A stretch of DNA of 64,000 nucleotides from Pedobacter rhizosphaerae (GCF_900111155.1 NZ_FOGG01000002.1:156026-220025), one strand, 5' to 3'; counted from the stretch's first letter, positions 17,453 through 27,378 are shown. Translations and numbers: made by a program. Notes: generated by a model not told the origin, from the letters alone.

Positions 17453-17487
17453 AAGCCTCTTGATGTTTTTCAAGGGGCTTTGTTTTG
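17453..17487 (+). terminator. Terminator after the M16-like gene
   Basis: AAGCCTCTTGA (17453-17463) pairs with TCAAGGGGCTT (17470-17480), with one G.U pair, followed by TGTTTT. Confidence 0.7.
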
Positions 17488-17579
17488 GCTATAAATTAAA
17501 ACTCAATACTGAAGCGCAATTAAAGGCGAAGAGGCAAACATTTATTGCGTATCATTGTTTCTTGTTCCAAAATCCGATC

Positions 17580-18053
17580 ATGAAATTTAAACCCGTAGCT
17601 TTTATCATTAACATAGCCCTTACATTGGGCATTGGAGCGCTTGCCAGCTATGCAACAGCATCATCTGTAAAAACCTGGTACCCCACCATCAACAAACCTT
17701 CTTTTAATCCGCCTAACTGGCTATTTGCTCCGGTGTGGACTACCCTCTATATTTTAATTGGGATTGCAGCGTATTTAGTTTGGATAAAAAGGGATAGCAT
17801 TGTACACTATCCGCGTACAGTTGCCATCTACTTTATTCAGCTCATTTTAAATTTAGCCTGGTCATTCCTTTTCTTCTATCTCCATGAAATAGGACTTGCA
17901 CTAGCAGAAATATCTCTATTATTGCTATCCATTATAATCAACGCCATTGTTTTTTACAAAATTGATAAGTGGGCAGGACTACTCTATATCCCTTATATTA
18001 TTTGGGTAAGTTTTGCAACTTTTTTAAATTATAACCTATTCATTTTAAACTAA
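17580..18053 (+). CDS. tspO: TspO/MBR-family membrane protein
   Basis: The ATG at 17580 (MKFKPVAFI) gives 157 residues, the usual TspO length; the longer open frame reads through the preceding terminator. Five hydrophobic segments are visible. The Trp/Pro-rich family signature WYPTINKPSFNPPNWLF is followed by APVWTTLYILIGIAAYLVW. A second conserved stretch LNLAWSFLFF lies in TM3. TspO proteins bind tetrapyrroles and affect porphyrin or stress responses; the role here is not shown by context. The patatin gene begins 30 bp downstream on the same strand. Confidence 0.93.
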   Translation: MKFKPVAFIINIALTLGIGALASYATASSVKTWYPTINKPSFNPPNWLFAPVWTTLYILIGIAAYLVWIKRDSIVHYPRTVAIYFIQLILNLAWSFLFFYLHEIGLALAEISLLLLSIIINAIVFYKIDKWAGLLYIPYIIWVSFATFLNYNLFILN

Positions 18054-18082
18054 CTTTAAAAGAAAAGCCTTATTTTTAGAAG

Positions 18083-20401
18083 GTGGTAACCTTTGATAGA
18101 ATTTTGCTGATCCTCTTCGTTCTGTGCTGTACCCAATTACACGCGCAAAAGGTGGGCCTTGTTTTTAGCGGTGGTGGAGCAAAAGGCCTGGCACATATCG
18201 GAACATTAAAAGCACTTGAAGAAAACCACATCCCCATCGATTATATTACAGGGACATCGATGGGTGGAATTGTTGGGGCCATGTATGCTGCCGGATATTC
18301 GCCAAAAGAAATTGAAAAAATAGCCACCAGCAACGAGTTTCAAAATTGGGTAAACGGCCGCTATACCAGCGATTATACTTTTTATTTCCAAAAAAATGCG
18401 CCAAACGCGTCCATGTTGGCGGCCAAAGTAGCGATTGATACAGGTTTTCATTTTAGCTTCCGGTCCAATTTAATTAATGACATCCCCTTAAACTTTGCCT
18501 TTCTAGAGCTTTTCTCACAGGCTTCTGCTGTGGCAAAAGATAATTTCGACAATCTTTTTGTCCCCTACCGGTGTATGGTGGCAGACGTACTTTCTCAAAA
18601 AAGTATTACGGTTAACAAGGGGAGCTTAGCTGAGGCTGTAAGGGCCACTATGACCGTCCCAATTATATACAGACCAATTAAGCTGGATAACAAATATGTA
18701 TTTGACGGGGGCCTTTATAATAACTTCCCTGCCGATGTAATGGAACGAGACTTTAAGCCCGACTACATCATCGGTGCCAATGTATCGTCTAAAACTTATA
18801 ACGAATACCCTAAAAACATCGACGACAGATTAATGAATCGCTTTTTAATCTACATGTTTTTATCCAAATCAGATTCCACTATGATTGGCAAAAATGGGGT
18901 TTATATCCAGCCTGATTTGGCCAATTACAGCGTTACCAATTTTTCTCCTGTAGAAGACCTGATTAAAAAAGGTTATGATGCTACAATGGCTGATATGCCC
19001 CGAATTAAGGCACTGATAAAAAAAAGAGTTACTGATGAAGAACTTCAACTCAGAAGGGAAGATTTTAATTCCAGAAAGCCTAATTTAAAATTTAGCAATG
19101 TCATCGTTACCGGGGTAAACGATCAGCAGAAGAAATATGTAGAACGACTTTTTAAAAGCGACAGAAAGAGTTTCAATCTGGCAGACATTAAAAGAGGGTA
19201 TTATAAATTGGTTGCCGATCAAACCTTCGAAACCGTTTATCCTAAAATCTCTTATGAGGCTGCTTCGGATAGTTATACTTTTGAAGTTGTAGCGCAGCCT
19301 AAAAAAAGCTTTAAGCTGGAGCTCGGGGGGAATATTTCCACCCGTCCAATCAGCAATGTCTTTTTGGGTGCGCAGTACAATTATCTAAATCGCAAATCGT
19401 ACACCTTCGGAACCAGCTTCTATTCGGGGCGTTTCTACGAATCGGTACAAATTAATGGAAGAGTAGATTACCCCACTAAACTCCCGATATTTTTAGGCGC
19501 AGAACTCACTTATAACCACTGGAATTTCTATAACACCAGTCAGATATTCATTGAAAATCCAAAACCCATTTATATCGAACAATCAGATCGGAAGATTGAC
19601 CTGATGATGGGAATGCCGCTCAATTACAATACTAAAATCGTTTTGCATGCTACGTTTATCAACAATAATGACCGATACAGCCCTAACAATACTTTTGCTG
19701 TGGGCGATGTGCTGGATCAAACCATTTTCAATGGCTTTAGGGGCTCTTTAAACCTGGAGAAAAACTCGCTGAACAGGAAGCAATACCCTACCAATGGCCA
19801 AAGCTTTTCATTGAGCTTTAATTACACCACCGGACGGGAGAACTACAATCCAGGCAATATTTTCCGCAATACCCCGGGCTTTGTTAAAGTTCCCGGTCAA
19901 AGTAATCTTCATCACTGGGGAAGCATAAAATTAACCCAGGAAAATTATTTCTTACACCTGAAGAAGTATACTTTAGGATACATTGTTGAAGGTGTAATTT
20001 CTAACCAGCCTTTGTTTAGCAACTATTACGCTACCCTGCTGGTTGCTCCAGCATTTTACCCTATACAGGATAGCCGGTCACTATTTTTAGATAAATTCAG
20101 GGCAACCACCTATGCCGCCGGAGGTTTAAAAAACATTTACAATCTGAAGAAAAATTTAGACCTTAGGTTAGAGGGATATCTATTTATTCCACACAAGGAA
20201 TTCGAACTCAGTAATTTTCAAGACGTTAATTACGCCAAGGCGATTACAAAAATGCAATATGCAGGTACCGCAGGATTGGTTTACCATTCTCCCTTAGGTC
20301 CTGTAAGCTTAAGTTATAATTTATATAACGACGCAGTTAAAAGAAATGGTGTATTATTGCATATCGGATATTTAATTTACAATAAACGTTCTATCGAATG
20401 A
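18083..20401 (+). CDS. Patatin-like phospholipase fused to an outer-membrane barrel
   Basis: The start is GTG at 18083 and gives a signal peptide ending HAQ. Residues 23-320 are a patatin domain with the oxyanion motif GGGAKG (30-35), nucleophile Ser59 in GTSMGG, and the DGG dyad in VFDGGLYNN. A POTRA-like segment follows (about 325-410), then an Omp85-type beta-barrel to residue 772. This is the PlpD-like architecture in which the lipase is carried by its own barrel; Bacteroidota members usually stay outer-membrane linked. It would hydrolyse phospholipids. Its stop overlaps the next start by 4 bp (ATGA). Confidence 0.93.
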   Translation: MVTFDRILLILFVLCCTQLHAQKVGLVFSGGGAKGLAHIGTLKALEENHIPIDYITGTSMGGIVGAMYAAGYSPKEIEKIATSNEFQNWVNGRYTSDYTFYFQKNAPNASMLAAKVAIDTGFHFSFRSNLINDIPLNFAFLELFSQASAVAKDNFDNLFVPYRCMVADVLSQKSITVNKGSLAEAVRATMTVPIIYRPIKLDNKYVFDGGLYNNFPADVMERDFKPDYIIGANVSSKTYNEYPKNIDDRLMNRFLIYMFLSKSDSTMIGKNGVYIQPDLANYSVTNFSPVEDLIKKGYDATMADMPRIKALIKKRVTDEELQLRREDFNSRKPNLKFSNVIVTGVNDQQKKYVERLFKSDRKSFNLADIKRGYYKLVADQTFETVYPKISYEAASDSYTFEVVAQPKKSFKLELGGNISTRPISNVFLGAQYNYLNRKSYTFGTSFYSGRFYESVQINGRVDYPTKLPIFLGAELTYNHWNFYNTSQIFIENPKPIYIEQSDRKIDLMMGMPLNYNTKIVLHATFINNNDRYSPNNTFAVGDVLDQTIFNGFRGSLNLEKNSLNRKQYPTNGQSFSLSFNYTTGRENYNPGNIFRNTPGFVKVPGQSNLHHWGSIKLTQENYFLHLKKYTLGYIVEGVISNQPLFSNYYATLLVAPAFYPIQDSRSLFLDKFRATTYAAGGLKNIYNLKKNLDLRLEGYLFIPHKEFELSNFQDVNYAKAITKMQYAGTAGLVYHSPLGPVSLSYNLYNDAVKRNGVLLHIGYLIYNKRSIE

Positions 20402-20928
20402 AACGATCCTTTTTACTCTTATCACTCTGCCTAATCAGTTTAATTGGTTTTGCTCAAAATGCGGCCATCAATAACTTTCTGGTTAAGGAAAACCTGTTAA
20501 AGAATAACAAACTGGCCATTATTGCCGCCGATACGCTCAACAACCCAAATGAAAACATTAATGGAACCTATACCTTTAGTGTGAGTGGTTTTACGCAGAT
20601 TTTAAAATTTCATGATGGAATTGCAGTACTGCCCTTACCTATTGATAAATCTACTTTTGTATATATCAAACACCAAAACGATACGGGCACACACAGCAAA
20701 CTCGTTTATGTTTACAAAAAAGACACTGATCTAAGTCCTTATTCCATTAATAGTTTATGGCTTTTTATTATCCCAATTGCATTAATTATTGTGGCCATCG
20801 CCTTTCGGAAACTGATTATTTTTGTAGTTATCGCCTTCTTAATCTTTGTTTATTTCAATCACAGCAACGGGCTTAATATTTCTACTTTCTTTGAGAGTAT
20901 TTTTGATGGACTTAAGAATTTGATTTGA
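20398..20928 (+). CDS. Hypothetical exported protein with C-terminal membrane segments (176 aa)
   Basis: It has a signal peptide (MKRSFLLLSLCLISLIGFAQ), then a beta-rich stretch of about 90 residues with NGTYTFSVSGF. Two adjacent hydrophobic helices follow (LWLFIIPIALIIVAIAF and LIIFVVIAFLIFVYF). I do not recognise a family. The ATG overlaps the patatin stop, so the two genes are translationally coupled and probably act together in the envelope. Confidence 0.7.
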   Translation: MKRSFLLLSLCLISLIGFAQNAAINNFLVKENLLKNNKLAIIAADTLNNPNENINGTYTFSVSGFTQILKFHDGIAVLPLPIDKSTFVYIKHQNDTGTHSKLVYVYKKDTDLSPYSINSLWLFIIPIALIIVAIAFRKLIIFVVIAFLIFVYFNHSNGLNISTFFESIFDGLKNLI

Positions 20929-20934
20929 AGGGGG

Positions 20935-21146
20935 TAGAGTGGGAAGTTGAAAGTGGAAAGTTAAAAGTTAAAAGTGGAAAGTTGAAAGTTGAAAGTTGAA
21001 AATGCAAGCGCCATTAAACAGGCTCGGTAGTAGAGCCAAGTGCAGGCACATCGGTCTTGCTACTCATTACTCGATACTAAATACTAACTACTCGATACTA
21101 AATACTTGATACTAAATACTCAATACTAACTACTTGATACTCGATA
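20935..21146. repeat. Two low-complexity repeat families at a convergent gene end
   Basis: 20941-21003 is built from GTTGAAA/GTGGAAA words, and 21063-21150 from CTCGATACTAAATAC words. The first type recurs at 31451-31490 and 31611-31645, the second at 27440-27512. Confidence 0.75.
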
Positions 21147-23573
21147 CTAAAAAGGCATCCCAATACCAAAATTATATTGCACAAACCGGTAGTTATCAGG
21201 TCCGTGGGTGGCATTGTAGTTATTTTTAAAGTCTCTGGCTCCAGAAAGGAACTTACTAATTACCCATTGATCCGAGCCACTAAACTGCGGGTCTTTTAAC
21301 TTCAATCCGATATCAAATCTGAACACAAAATACTGAACATCGTATCTTAAACCCACACCAGTGCCTACCGCAATCTGTTGTGCTAATTTACTAAACTTAA
21401 ATAGCGTTTCTTCGTTATTTGTAGTAATACCATCTACAGTGGCAGTAGTCCTATTCACATTCCAAACGTTTCCAGCATCAAGAAAAGCTGCTCCCTTTAG
21501 AGTGGCTCCGAAAAACTTCTTGGTTAGGGTAAACCTATACTCCATATTCGCTTCAATACGCATCTCACCTAATTGATCCAAGCCAAAGAAAGCTCTTCGC
21601 TGTTCGTCATTGGCAAGCGTTTCTCTATTGTAGTTCCCTGGCCCTACTGTTCTGGCTTGCCAGGCACGTACACCACTGGATCCCCCTGCAAAAAACAATT
21701 TTTCAAATGGAATTCCAGAGGTAATTGAATTACCATAAGCTACCCCAATTCCCGCATTTAACCGGGCAACAAACTGTTTTTCACCAGCTATATGCTTATA
21801 CCACCTAATATCAACTTCTGGTCGTACGTACTGATTGAAAGGAAGGCCCAGGATACGGGCATAGTCGCCATTTGCCGGATCATGTTTTTCGCCCGATAAT
21901 CGTGAAATTCCCTGCAAAAGATTTCCCGCTATATCAATGTTCCCCCTGAAATACACAAAACTTCTAAACTGATTTAGTTTGTCGGCATTTAATGAATAGG
22001 TATATTTCATACCCAAAGTAAAGTCCTTACGATCTAGCAAGCGGATATAATAAAGGTTATTCTGCAAAATACTATCCGCTATATTAGCCCGATCCAGGTT
22101 ACCGAAACGATACTCAAAATTTAACGGTGTGAAGGAGTGCAGCTTTGACTTCGTCTCAAACCAATCGTAGGTAATGGAGTTAATGAAAATCCTCCTTACA
22201 GATACATCCTTTTGCAAGGCGTAAATATAACTACTGGAAAAAGTGGTGTGTGGCATTCCATTTCCACCAAGTACGGGGTTATAAAAGGGAATCATTAACC
22301 TGGGCACGGTGATACTTGCACTGATGGAAAAATCACGCTGATAAATATCTTTAAATGGTGTTTGCCCACCACCGATTCTCGACTGCAAACCACCTTTAAC
22401 CTGCAACTCAAATCGCTCTGCTCCCCTAAAAAGATTATTGTTGGTATAGGTATTACTTAAGTTAAAACCCACGGTACCGCCATTAAAAGGCACCTCTCCT
22501 TCTACCCGGTTACTCATCACCTTTTGTGGAATTAACTGGATTGCCGCATTGATCTTATTGGAAGTACTATCCCGGTTAAAGTAATCTATTTTAACATTCT
22601 TGAAAATATTAAGTTCGTACAGCCTATCGTAAGTTAAATTTTCGTTCCTGATATCGAAAACTTCACCTTGTTTAAGGAAATCATATCTTACGATGGGGTT
22701 TCTTCTGTATCGTCTGGAAAAATCAGTAAATATGATTCCATTTACCGTATCCTTACTTAATTTATAACGTGCAGAATCAGGAAAACCATCAGGGTTAGGT
22801 GCAATAACCATATGTGTGTAGCCAATGGTGTACTGTTTATGCGGTCCTGATGCAGGATTGGTTACATTTAATTTTACATCTACTTTGTGGGTTTTAGAAC
22901 TGGCATCTGCCCCAATCACATCAAAGTTGATATAAGGCCTTAAAAAATAGAAATATCCATTTTCCTTCATTAGTCTGTAAATCTGCTCCCGTTCATAATT
23001 AAGTGAGTCAGAATCGTATTGCATGCCAGTACGTAAATGGGTAACAGCAGGCTTATTGGCATTGTATACGGCTTTAATATTGGCACTTGCTATAGAATCG
23101 CTTAGCTTATCGATAAAATAAGCAGGGCCTGGCTGTGCTTTGAAGTTAATCTCGGCCTTTTTATCCTTTACCTGAATATTCGCCGTAACCTTAGCCTGAA
23201 AGTACCCCTTATTGTTAAGGAATTTCTGAATCTGTGTTCTGGATATTTCTACCAGCGTACTATCCAAAATAGCAGGCGGTGTTCCAAATGGTTTTATATT
23301 ATTGGTTTTGTAGCGCCCGTCTTTCGTATTGAATAAATTGTATAGCGGAACATTAATACTAAAGGCAGATACAGGACGGATATCTTTTTGAACATAATTG
23401 TACGCTTGCTCTTCAAATTTAGCATCTACGCTATCTATTGTAACTTTTTTAACAATGGCTTGGTAATCGGCTATGTACTTTGTTGATGAACAGGCCTGCA
23501 TTAAAACAATAATTAATAGTAATATTGCAGGGCTTTTCAGTTTAATATTTATCAAGTATTGGTATGCTTTCAA
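21147..23573 (-). CDS. BamA/TamA-family outer-membrane assembly protein with lipoprotein signal
   Basis: A POTRA-plus-barrel Omp85-family protein of about 800 residues. The N terminus carries a lipoprotein-like signal (LLLIIVLMQACSS), residues about 30-360 hold POTRA-like repeats (KFLNNKGYFQAKV is typical), and the rest is the surface-antigen barrel with FFAGGSSGVRAWQ and RFDIGLKLKDPQF near the end. This lipidated type is common in Bacteroidota and probably acts in outer-membrane protein insertion. No ATG precedes the signal: the start is TTG, either 23573 or, more likely, 23555. The 23573 choice would overlap the divergent methyltransferase start. Confidence 0.88.
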   Translation of the reverse strand: MKAYQYLINIKLKSPAILLLIIVLMQACSSTKYIADYQAIVKKVTIDSVDAKFEEQAYNYVQKDIRPVSAFSINVPLYNLFNTKDGRYKTNNIKPFGTPPAILDSTLVEISRTQIQKFLNNKGYFQAKVTANIQVKDKKAEINFKAQPGPAYFIDKLSDSIASANIKAVYNANKPAVTHLRTGMQYDSDSLNYEREQIYRLMKENGYFYFLRPYINFDVIGADASSKTHKVDVKLNVTNPASGPHKQYTIGYTHMVIAPNPDGFPDSARYKLSKDTVNGIIFTDFSRRYRRNPIVRYDFLKQGEVFDIRNENLTYDRLYELNIFKNVKIDYFNRDSTSNKINAAIQLIPQKVMSNRVEGEVPFNGGTVGFNLSNTYTNNNLFRGAERFELQVKGGLQSRIGGGQTPFKDIYQRDFSISASITVPRLMIPFYNPVLGGNGMPHTTFSSSYIYALQKDVSVRRIFINSITYDWFETKSKLHSFTPLNFEYRFGNLDRANIADSILQNNLYYIRLLDRKDFTLGMKYTYSLNADKLNQFRSFVYFRGNIDIAGNLLQGISRLSGEKHDPANGDYARILGLPFNQYVRPEVDIRWYKHIAGEKQFVARLNAGIGVAYGNSITSGIPFEKLFFAGGSSGVRAWQARTVGPGNYNRETLANDEQRRAFFGLDQLGEMRIEANMEYRFTLTKKFFGATLKGAAFLDAGNVWNVNRTTATVDGITTNNEETLFKFSKLAQQIAVGTGVGLRYDVQYFVFRFDIGLKLKDPQFSGSDQWVISKFLSGARDFKNNYNATHGPDNYRFVQYNFGIGMPF

Positions 23574-24310
23574 AATCTCAGATTAGTTTTGTTAAATCGT
23601 TACATCAAAAAAAATATCGCAGGGAAAATGGTTTGTTTCTGGTTGAGGGCATAAAGTCAATTAAAGAATTTATCCAATCAAGTTACCAAATTCATACCAT
23701 TTTTTACACAACCGAGCAACGCGAAGTGTTACCCCAACTGCCCGCAAATATAAACTTATTTGAAGTAAACAACGCTGAACTGGCTAAGATTAGTACTTTG
23801 CAAACACCTCAGGGTTTTATGGCTTTAGTTTATATCCCTAAAAATAAATCAGTCAGTACCGAATCATTGGCCAATCAATTTACGCTTGTACTAGATGGTG
23901 TACAGGACCCAGGGAACATGGGTACTATTATTAGAACAGCAGATTGGTTTGGATTTAAACAAATTATTTGCTCTGAAGATACAGTTGAAGCGTACAACCC
24001 CAAGACTGTTCAGGCAACTATGGGATCGCTGGCCAGGGTAAATATTTCATATGTAAATTTGCTAGATTTCATTTCTGAAAGTAAAATTCCCGTTTTTGGG
24101 GCCTTACTGGAAGGAAAATCTATTTATAAAATTGACTGGAAGAAAGAAGGGTTGATTATTTTAGGAAATGAAGGCAAAGGAATTACTCAGGAAGTGATTT
24201 CAAAAGTAAATCAACCAGTTACGATTCCAAACTTTGGCGAAGCTGAATCTTTAAACGTTGCGGTGAGTGCTGCAATCTTCTGTTCGGAGATTAGAAGAAC
24301 AAAAAATTAA
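23564..24310 (+). CDS. TrmH/SpoU-family RNA 2'-O-methyltransferase
   Basis: 248 residues. The N-terminal substrate-binding domain contains RRENGLFLVEGIKSIKEF. The C-terminal SPOUT fold has all three SpoU motifs: LDGVQDPGNMGTIIRTADWFG (motif 1), LIILGNEGKGIT (motif 2) and IPNFGEAESLNVAVSAAIFCSE (motif 3). It transfers a methyl group from S-adenosylmethionine to a ribose in rRNA or tRNA; the exact nucleotide is not readable. It is divergent from the BamA-like gene with essentially no space between them, so each promoter must lie inside the other gene. Confidence 0.93.
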   Translation: MLSKSQISFVKSLHQKKYRRENGLFLVEGIKSIKEFIQSSYQIHTIFYTTEQREVLPQLPANINLFEVNNAELAKISTLQTPQGFMALVYIPKNKSVSTESLANQFTLVLDGVQDPGNMGTIIRTADWFGFKQIICSEDTVEAYNPKTVQATMGSLARVNISYVNLLDFISESKIPVFGALLEGKSIYKIDWKKEGLIILGNEGKGITQEVISKVNQPVTIPNFGEAESLNVAVSAAIFCSEIRRTKN

Positions 24311-24330
24311 CACAGAAAAATGCATTATTA

Positions 24331-24361
24331 TTTGCGAGCTAATTATTAATTGCTATTTTTG
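24331..24361 (+). promoter_or_regulatory. Promoter for tRNA-Cys (TTTG-N19-TATTTTTG)
   Basis: TTTG at 24331-24334 and TATTTTTG at 24354-24361 with a 19-bp spacer match the Bacteroidota consensus exactly. Transcription would begin a few bases downstream, about 10-13 nt before the mature tRNA. Confidence 0.85.
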
Positions 24362-24376
24362 CAGCCTGAATTTCAG

Positions 24377-24450
24377 GGTCGAGTGGCCGAGTGGCTAGGC
24401 AGAGGTCTGCAAAACCTTCTACAGCGGTTCGAATCCGCTCTCGACCTCCA
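24377..24450 (+). tRNA. tRNA-Cys (anticodon GCA)
   Basis: A 74-nt cloverleaf. The 7-bp acceptor stem is GGTCGAG / CTCGACC, the D arm is closed by GCC/GGC, and the anticodon loop CTGCAAA carries GCA. The T arm is AGCGG-TTCGAAT-CCGCT. Discriminator U73 is the cysteine identity base, and CCA is encoded. Confidence 0.97.
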
Positions 24451-24485
24451 TTTGTACAAAATATAATTAATAAAAGGTTATTACC

Positions 24486-24656
24486 ATGGCAGTTACCAGA
24501 TTAAAAAGAAAAGACAGAAGAAATAAAAACTTTGCAAAACAAGAGGTTGATTTCTTAAAGAGAGCAACTAACATCGAATTAGGAAGTCGTTCTGCACAAT
24601 CTAAAAAAGATCAGTTAGCTAAAAACAATGCTGTTTTAGCTTCATTGGCAAAATAA
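24486..24656 (+). CDS. Small basic conserved protein after tRNA-Cys (56 aa)
   Basis: A short frame begins MAVTRLKRKDRRNKNFAK and ends LAKNNAVLASLAK. It is strongly basic in its first 20 residues, with no membrane segment. I recall close relatives across Bacteroidota annotated only as hypothetical. The basic start and size resemble a ribosome-associated protein. It begins 35 bp after the tRNA with no terminator between, and is followed by a strong terminator, so tRNA and protein probably share one transcript. The function is unknown. Confidence 0.8.
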   Translation: MAVTRLKRKDRRNKNFAKQEVDFLKRATNIELGSRSAQSKKDQLAKNNAVLASLAK

Positions 24657-24682
24657 TTTTTAGATCTTCTTCTAAAAGGCTT

Positions 24683-24715
24683 AAAGCATCCTTCTGATCA
24701 AAGGATGCTTTTTTT
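24683..24715 (+). terminator. Terminator after the small basic protein
   Basis: AAAGCATCCTT (24683-24693) and AAGGATGCTTT (24701-24711) form an 11-bp perfect stem, followed by a T run. Confidence 0.92.
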
Positions 24716-24775
24716 ATGCATTAAACTTTATGTCACTGGTTTTAATACTTAACTTCAGTATCACAAAAAACCTCA

Positions 24776-25552
24776 ATGAAAAAAGCCATCATACTCCCGC
24801 TCTTACTCCTATCGATTTCAACCTTCAGCCAAACATCCAAAGCCGAGCAAATTTTAATTCAAAAATTCCTCAGCATCCAATACTGGAATGATAAGCTACT
24901 CAATGAGCCAAAAACAGCGTTTAATGACTCACTGATCAGAAGCAATGAAATATTCAAGCTGAGCCTCTTAAAATACACCACCGAAGGAGCCAGTCTTAAC
25001 TATCCTTTTAAACAATTACAAAAAGAGGGAGTGCACATCGCATCAGCTAAGGATGGACGTTTCAGAATATATTCATGGGACACGCTCACTGGTGGAAGCA
25101 TGCACTTTTTCGACAATATCTATCAATTCAAGGAATCGGGAAAAACCTATTCAAAAACCATCGTTGCCCCACAGGGAGATGCAGGAGGATGGTACTCTGA
25201 AATTTTCAACTTCGAACGTAATGGCCAAACGTATTATTTAGGCTATTTTAATGCCATCTACTCTAACAGTCATTGTGCACAAGCCATCAAGCTTTTCGGA
25301 ATAGACACAAAAGGGCTTCACGACGATGTTAAATTGATTCAAACAAAAACCGGTATTAAAAACTCACTTCGTTTCTCCTTCGATTTCTTTTCTGTAGTAG
25401 ACCGACCAGAAAGACCTGTTAAACTAATCCACTTCGACTCAGAAAATAAAAACATAAAAATCCCTATCGTGTTAAACGAGGGATTAGGTAAGGTAACCAA
25501 CCGGTTTATCACTTACCATTTTAATGGAGAATATTTTGTGAAATCGAACTAG
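24776..25552 (+). CDS. Hypothetical exported protein (258 aa)
   Basis: It has a clear signal peptide ([19 protein letters not shown]). The mature part is beta-rich with [22 protein letters not shown] and later [17 protein letters not shown], resembling conserved Bacteroidota proteins of unknown function. I do not recognise a named domain. Its stop overlaps the pyrD stop by 4 bp (CTAG) on the opposite strand. Confidence 0.75.
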   Translation: MKKAIILPLLLLSISTFSQTSKAEQILIQKFLSIQYWNDKLLNEPKTAFNDSLIRSNEIFKLSLLKYTTEGASLNYPFKQLQKEGVHIASAKDGRFRIYSWDTLTGGSMHFFDNIYQFKESGKTYSKTIVAPQGDAGGWYSEIFNFERNGQTYYLGYFNAIYSNSHCAQAIKLFGIDTKGLHDDVKLIQTKTGIKNSLRFSFDFFSVVDRPERPVKLIHFDSENKNIKIPIVLNEGLGKVTNRFITYHFNGEYFVKSN

Positions 25553-26583
25553 TGTTCTACAAGATCTTTACAGATTTGCTTGATTAAGCCTGGCCCCTCA
25601 TAAATAAAACCTGTATAAAGCTGTACCAAGCTTGCCCCTGCTTCCAGTTTTTCCCGGGCATCTTTTGCCGAATGAATACCGCCAACTCCAATAATCGGAA
25701 AAGCTTTATTTGACTTTTCGGCAAGATACTTGATTACTTCTGTAGAACGCACCTTAACAGGTTTTCCACTTAAACCTCCCATTTCAGCAGATAAAACCTT
25801 ATCAGTGATCAGATTTTCGCGACTTATAGTGGTGTTGGTTGCAATGATACCCGCTATTTTGGTCTCTGCTACAATTTCGATAATATCATCAAGCTGTGCA
25901 TCTGTTAAATCAGGTGCTATTTTAAGTAAGATCGGTCTGGAGATATTATTCTTAAGATTGCGTTGTTGTAGCGTATTTAAGATATTCTTCAGGGGTTCTT
26001 TTTCTTGCAGTTCACGTAAACCTGGTGTGTTAGGAGAACTCACATTCACCACAAAATAATCTACTACATCGAAAAGGCGGTCGAAACATTTGATATAATC
26101 GCTTACAGCATCTTCATTAGGTGTGGCTTTATTTTTACCAATATTTCCGCCTACCACAATATCAGGATGACGATCTTTAAGCAACCTTAATCGCTCAGCC
26201 ATCACATCTACCCCTTTATTATTGAAGCCCATGCGATTAATCAGGGCCTCATCATTCGGCAAGCGAAACATCCTCGGTTTATCATTTCCCGGCTGTGGCA
26301 TCGGCGTAACCGTACCTACCTCTATAAAGCCAAAGCCCAAATTACTTAAGGCCTCCACGTACTCACCATTCTTGTCGAACCCTGCAGCCAAGCCTACCGG
26401 ATTTCTAAATTTTATTCCAAAAACCTCACGTTCCAGACCTTTAATATGTACATCAAAGCTGCTCCGGATAATTGTTTTGCCTAGTGGAAATTTATCATTA
26501 AACCATTTTAACCGCTTTACTACGAAGTAATGCACGTTTTCTGGGTCAAACTTAAAGAATATAGGTTTAATTAGACGATACAT
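25549..26583 (-). CDS. pyrD: Dihydroorotate dehydrogenase (quinone), class 2
   Basis: The enzyme oxidises dihydroorotate to orotate in pyrimidine synthesis and passes electrons to quinone at the inner membrane. The ATG at 26583 ([10 protein letters not shown]) gives 344 residues with the class 2 N-terminal membrane-associating helix; an upstream frame extension has no support. FMN and active-site motifs are complete: [22 protein letters not shown], the catalytic Ser in [25 protein letters not shown], and [11 protein letters not shown] with a final [10 protein letters not shown]. No other pyr genes are adjacent, as is usual for this class. Confidence 0.96.
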   Translation of the reverse strand: MYRLIKPIFFKFDPENVHYFVVKRLKWFNDKFPLGKTIIRSSFDVHIKGLEREVFGIKFRNPVGLAAGFDKNGEYVEALSNLGFGFIEVGTVTPMPQPGNDKPRMFRLPNDEALINRMGFNNKGVDVMAERLRLLKDRHPDIVVGGNIGKNKATPNEDAVSDYIKCFDRLFDVVDYFVVNVSSPNTPGLRELQEKEPLKNILNTLQQRNLKNNISRPILLKIAPDLTDAQLDDIIEIVAETKIAGIIATNTTISRENLITDKVLSAEMGGLSGKPVKVRSTEVIKYLAEKSNKAFPIIGVGGIHSAKDAREKLEAGASLVQLYTGFIYEGPGLIKQICKDLVEH

Positions 26584-26727
26584 GCAACGAAGATAAATAA
26601 AATATGGAAAATGTAAAGCAGGAAAAACGTGGTTGAAGATGGAAGATGGCACAATGGAAGAGGCGCAGCAAGCTTTTCCATCTTACTTAAAATCCCTCTT
26701 CCATTCTTTCCCCTCTTCTATTCCCAG

Positions 26728-27378
26728 CTAGTATGCAGCTGTAAATTGCTCCTGATGGTAATTATTATTTTCCAATTCATCAGCGATAACGATGGCCAGG
26801 TCTTCTACTGATAAAATTGAACGGCCTTCCTCATTAAAAACAGGCGAAGTTTTACCTAAACGATACTCGCCTGTGCGACCGATGGTAATGCCTTGATGCA
26901 TTTCGATAGCAGGGCTAAAAAACAACCAGTCTAACTCTTTTTCCTGCTTTAAGGTATTGAAATAATCTCTTACCGCAGTGGCTCCTGGCTTAATCTCTTC
27001 CGGGAAATCTGGCCCATCTACCAATTGGTTTCCGTCAATTTGCAAAGTACCTGCACCACCAATAAAAATATAGCGCTTAACACCAGATAATTTAACCGCA
27101 GCCTGAATAGCTTCTGCCCCTGCTATTGTATCGGCATAAAGATTGGGGTTTGTCCAACCGGCATTAAATGCACTTACAACCGCATCTGCGCCCTTCAAGG
27201 TGGCAGCAAGTTTTTCTGTATCTAACACATCCGCAGCAACCTTGGTTACCTTTTCACTGTCAATTTCAATTTTAGTAATGTCGCGGGCAATGGCAATTAC
27301 CTCGTTACCACGACTAACTAATTCATTTAAAATGGCTTTGCCGACAAATCCTGTGGCGCCGATTAATGCTACTTTCAT
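26728..27378 (-). CDS. NAD(P)-binding oxidoreductase, atypical SDR (YwnB-like)
   Basis: 216 residues with an N-terminal Rossmann motif GATGFVGKAILNEL (8-21) and the NmrA/NAD(P)H-binding layout (AIARD, then ADVLD, then GADAVVSAFNAGW). The catalytic YxxxK of classical SDRs is missing, as in the flavin-reductase/NmrA-like group. It lies 176 bp downstream of an Rrf2 regulator on the same strand; in Bacillus ywnA (Rrf2) and ywnB (same fold) are neighbours too. A likely operator copy precedes it. The substrate is not known. Confidence 0.85.
   Translation of the reverse strand: MKVALIGATGFVGKAILNELVSRGNEVIAIARDITKIEIDSEKVTKVAADVLDTEKLAATLKGADAVVSAFNAGWTNPNLYADTIAGAEAIQAAVKLSGVKRYIFIGGAGTLQIDGNQLVDGPDFPEEIKPGATAVRDYFNTLKQEKELDWLFFSPAIEMHQGITIGRTGEYRLGKTSPVFNEEGRSILSVEDLAIVIADELENNNYHQEQFTAAY

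Noticed and set aside
24451..24485. Riboswitch or terminator between tRNA-Cys and the small ORF
   Set aside because: The 35 bp are AT-rich and show no stable stem.
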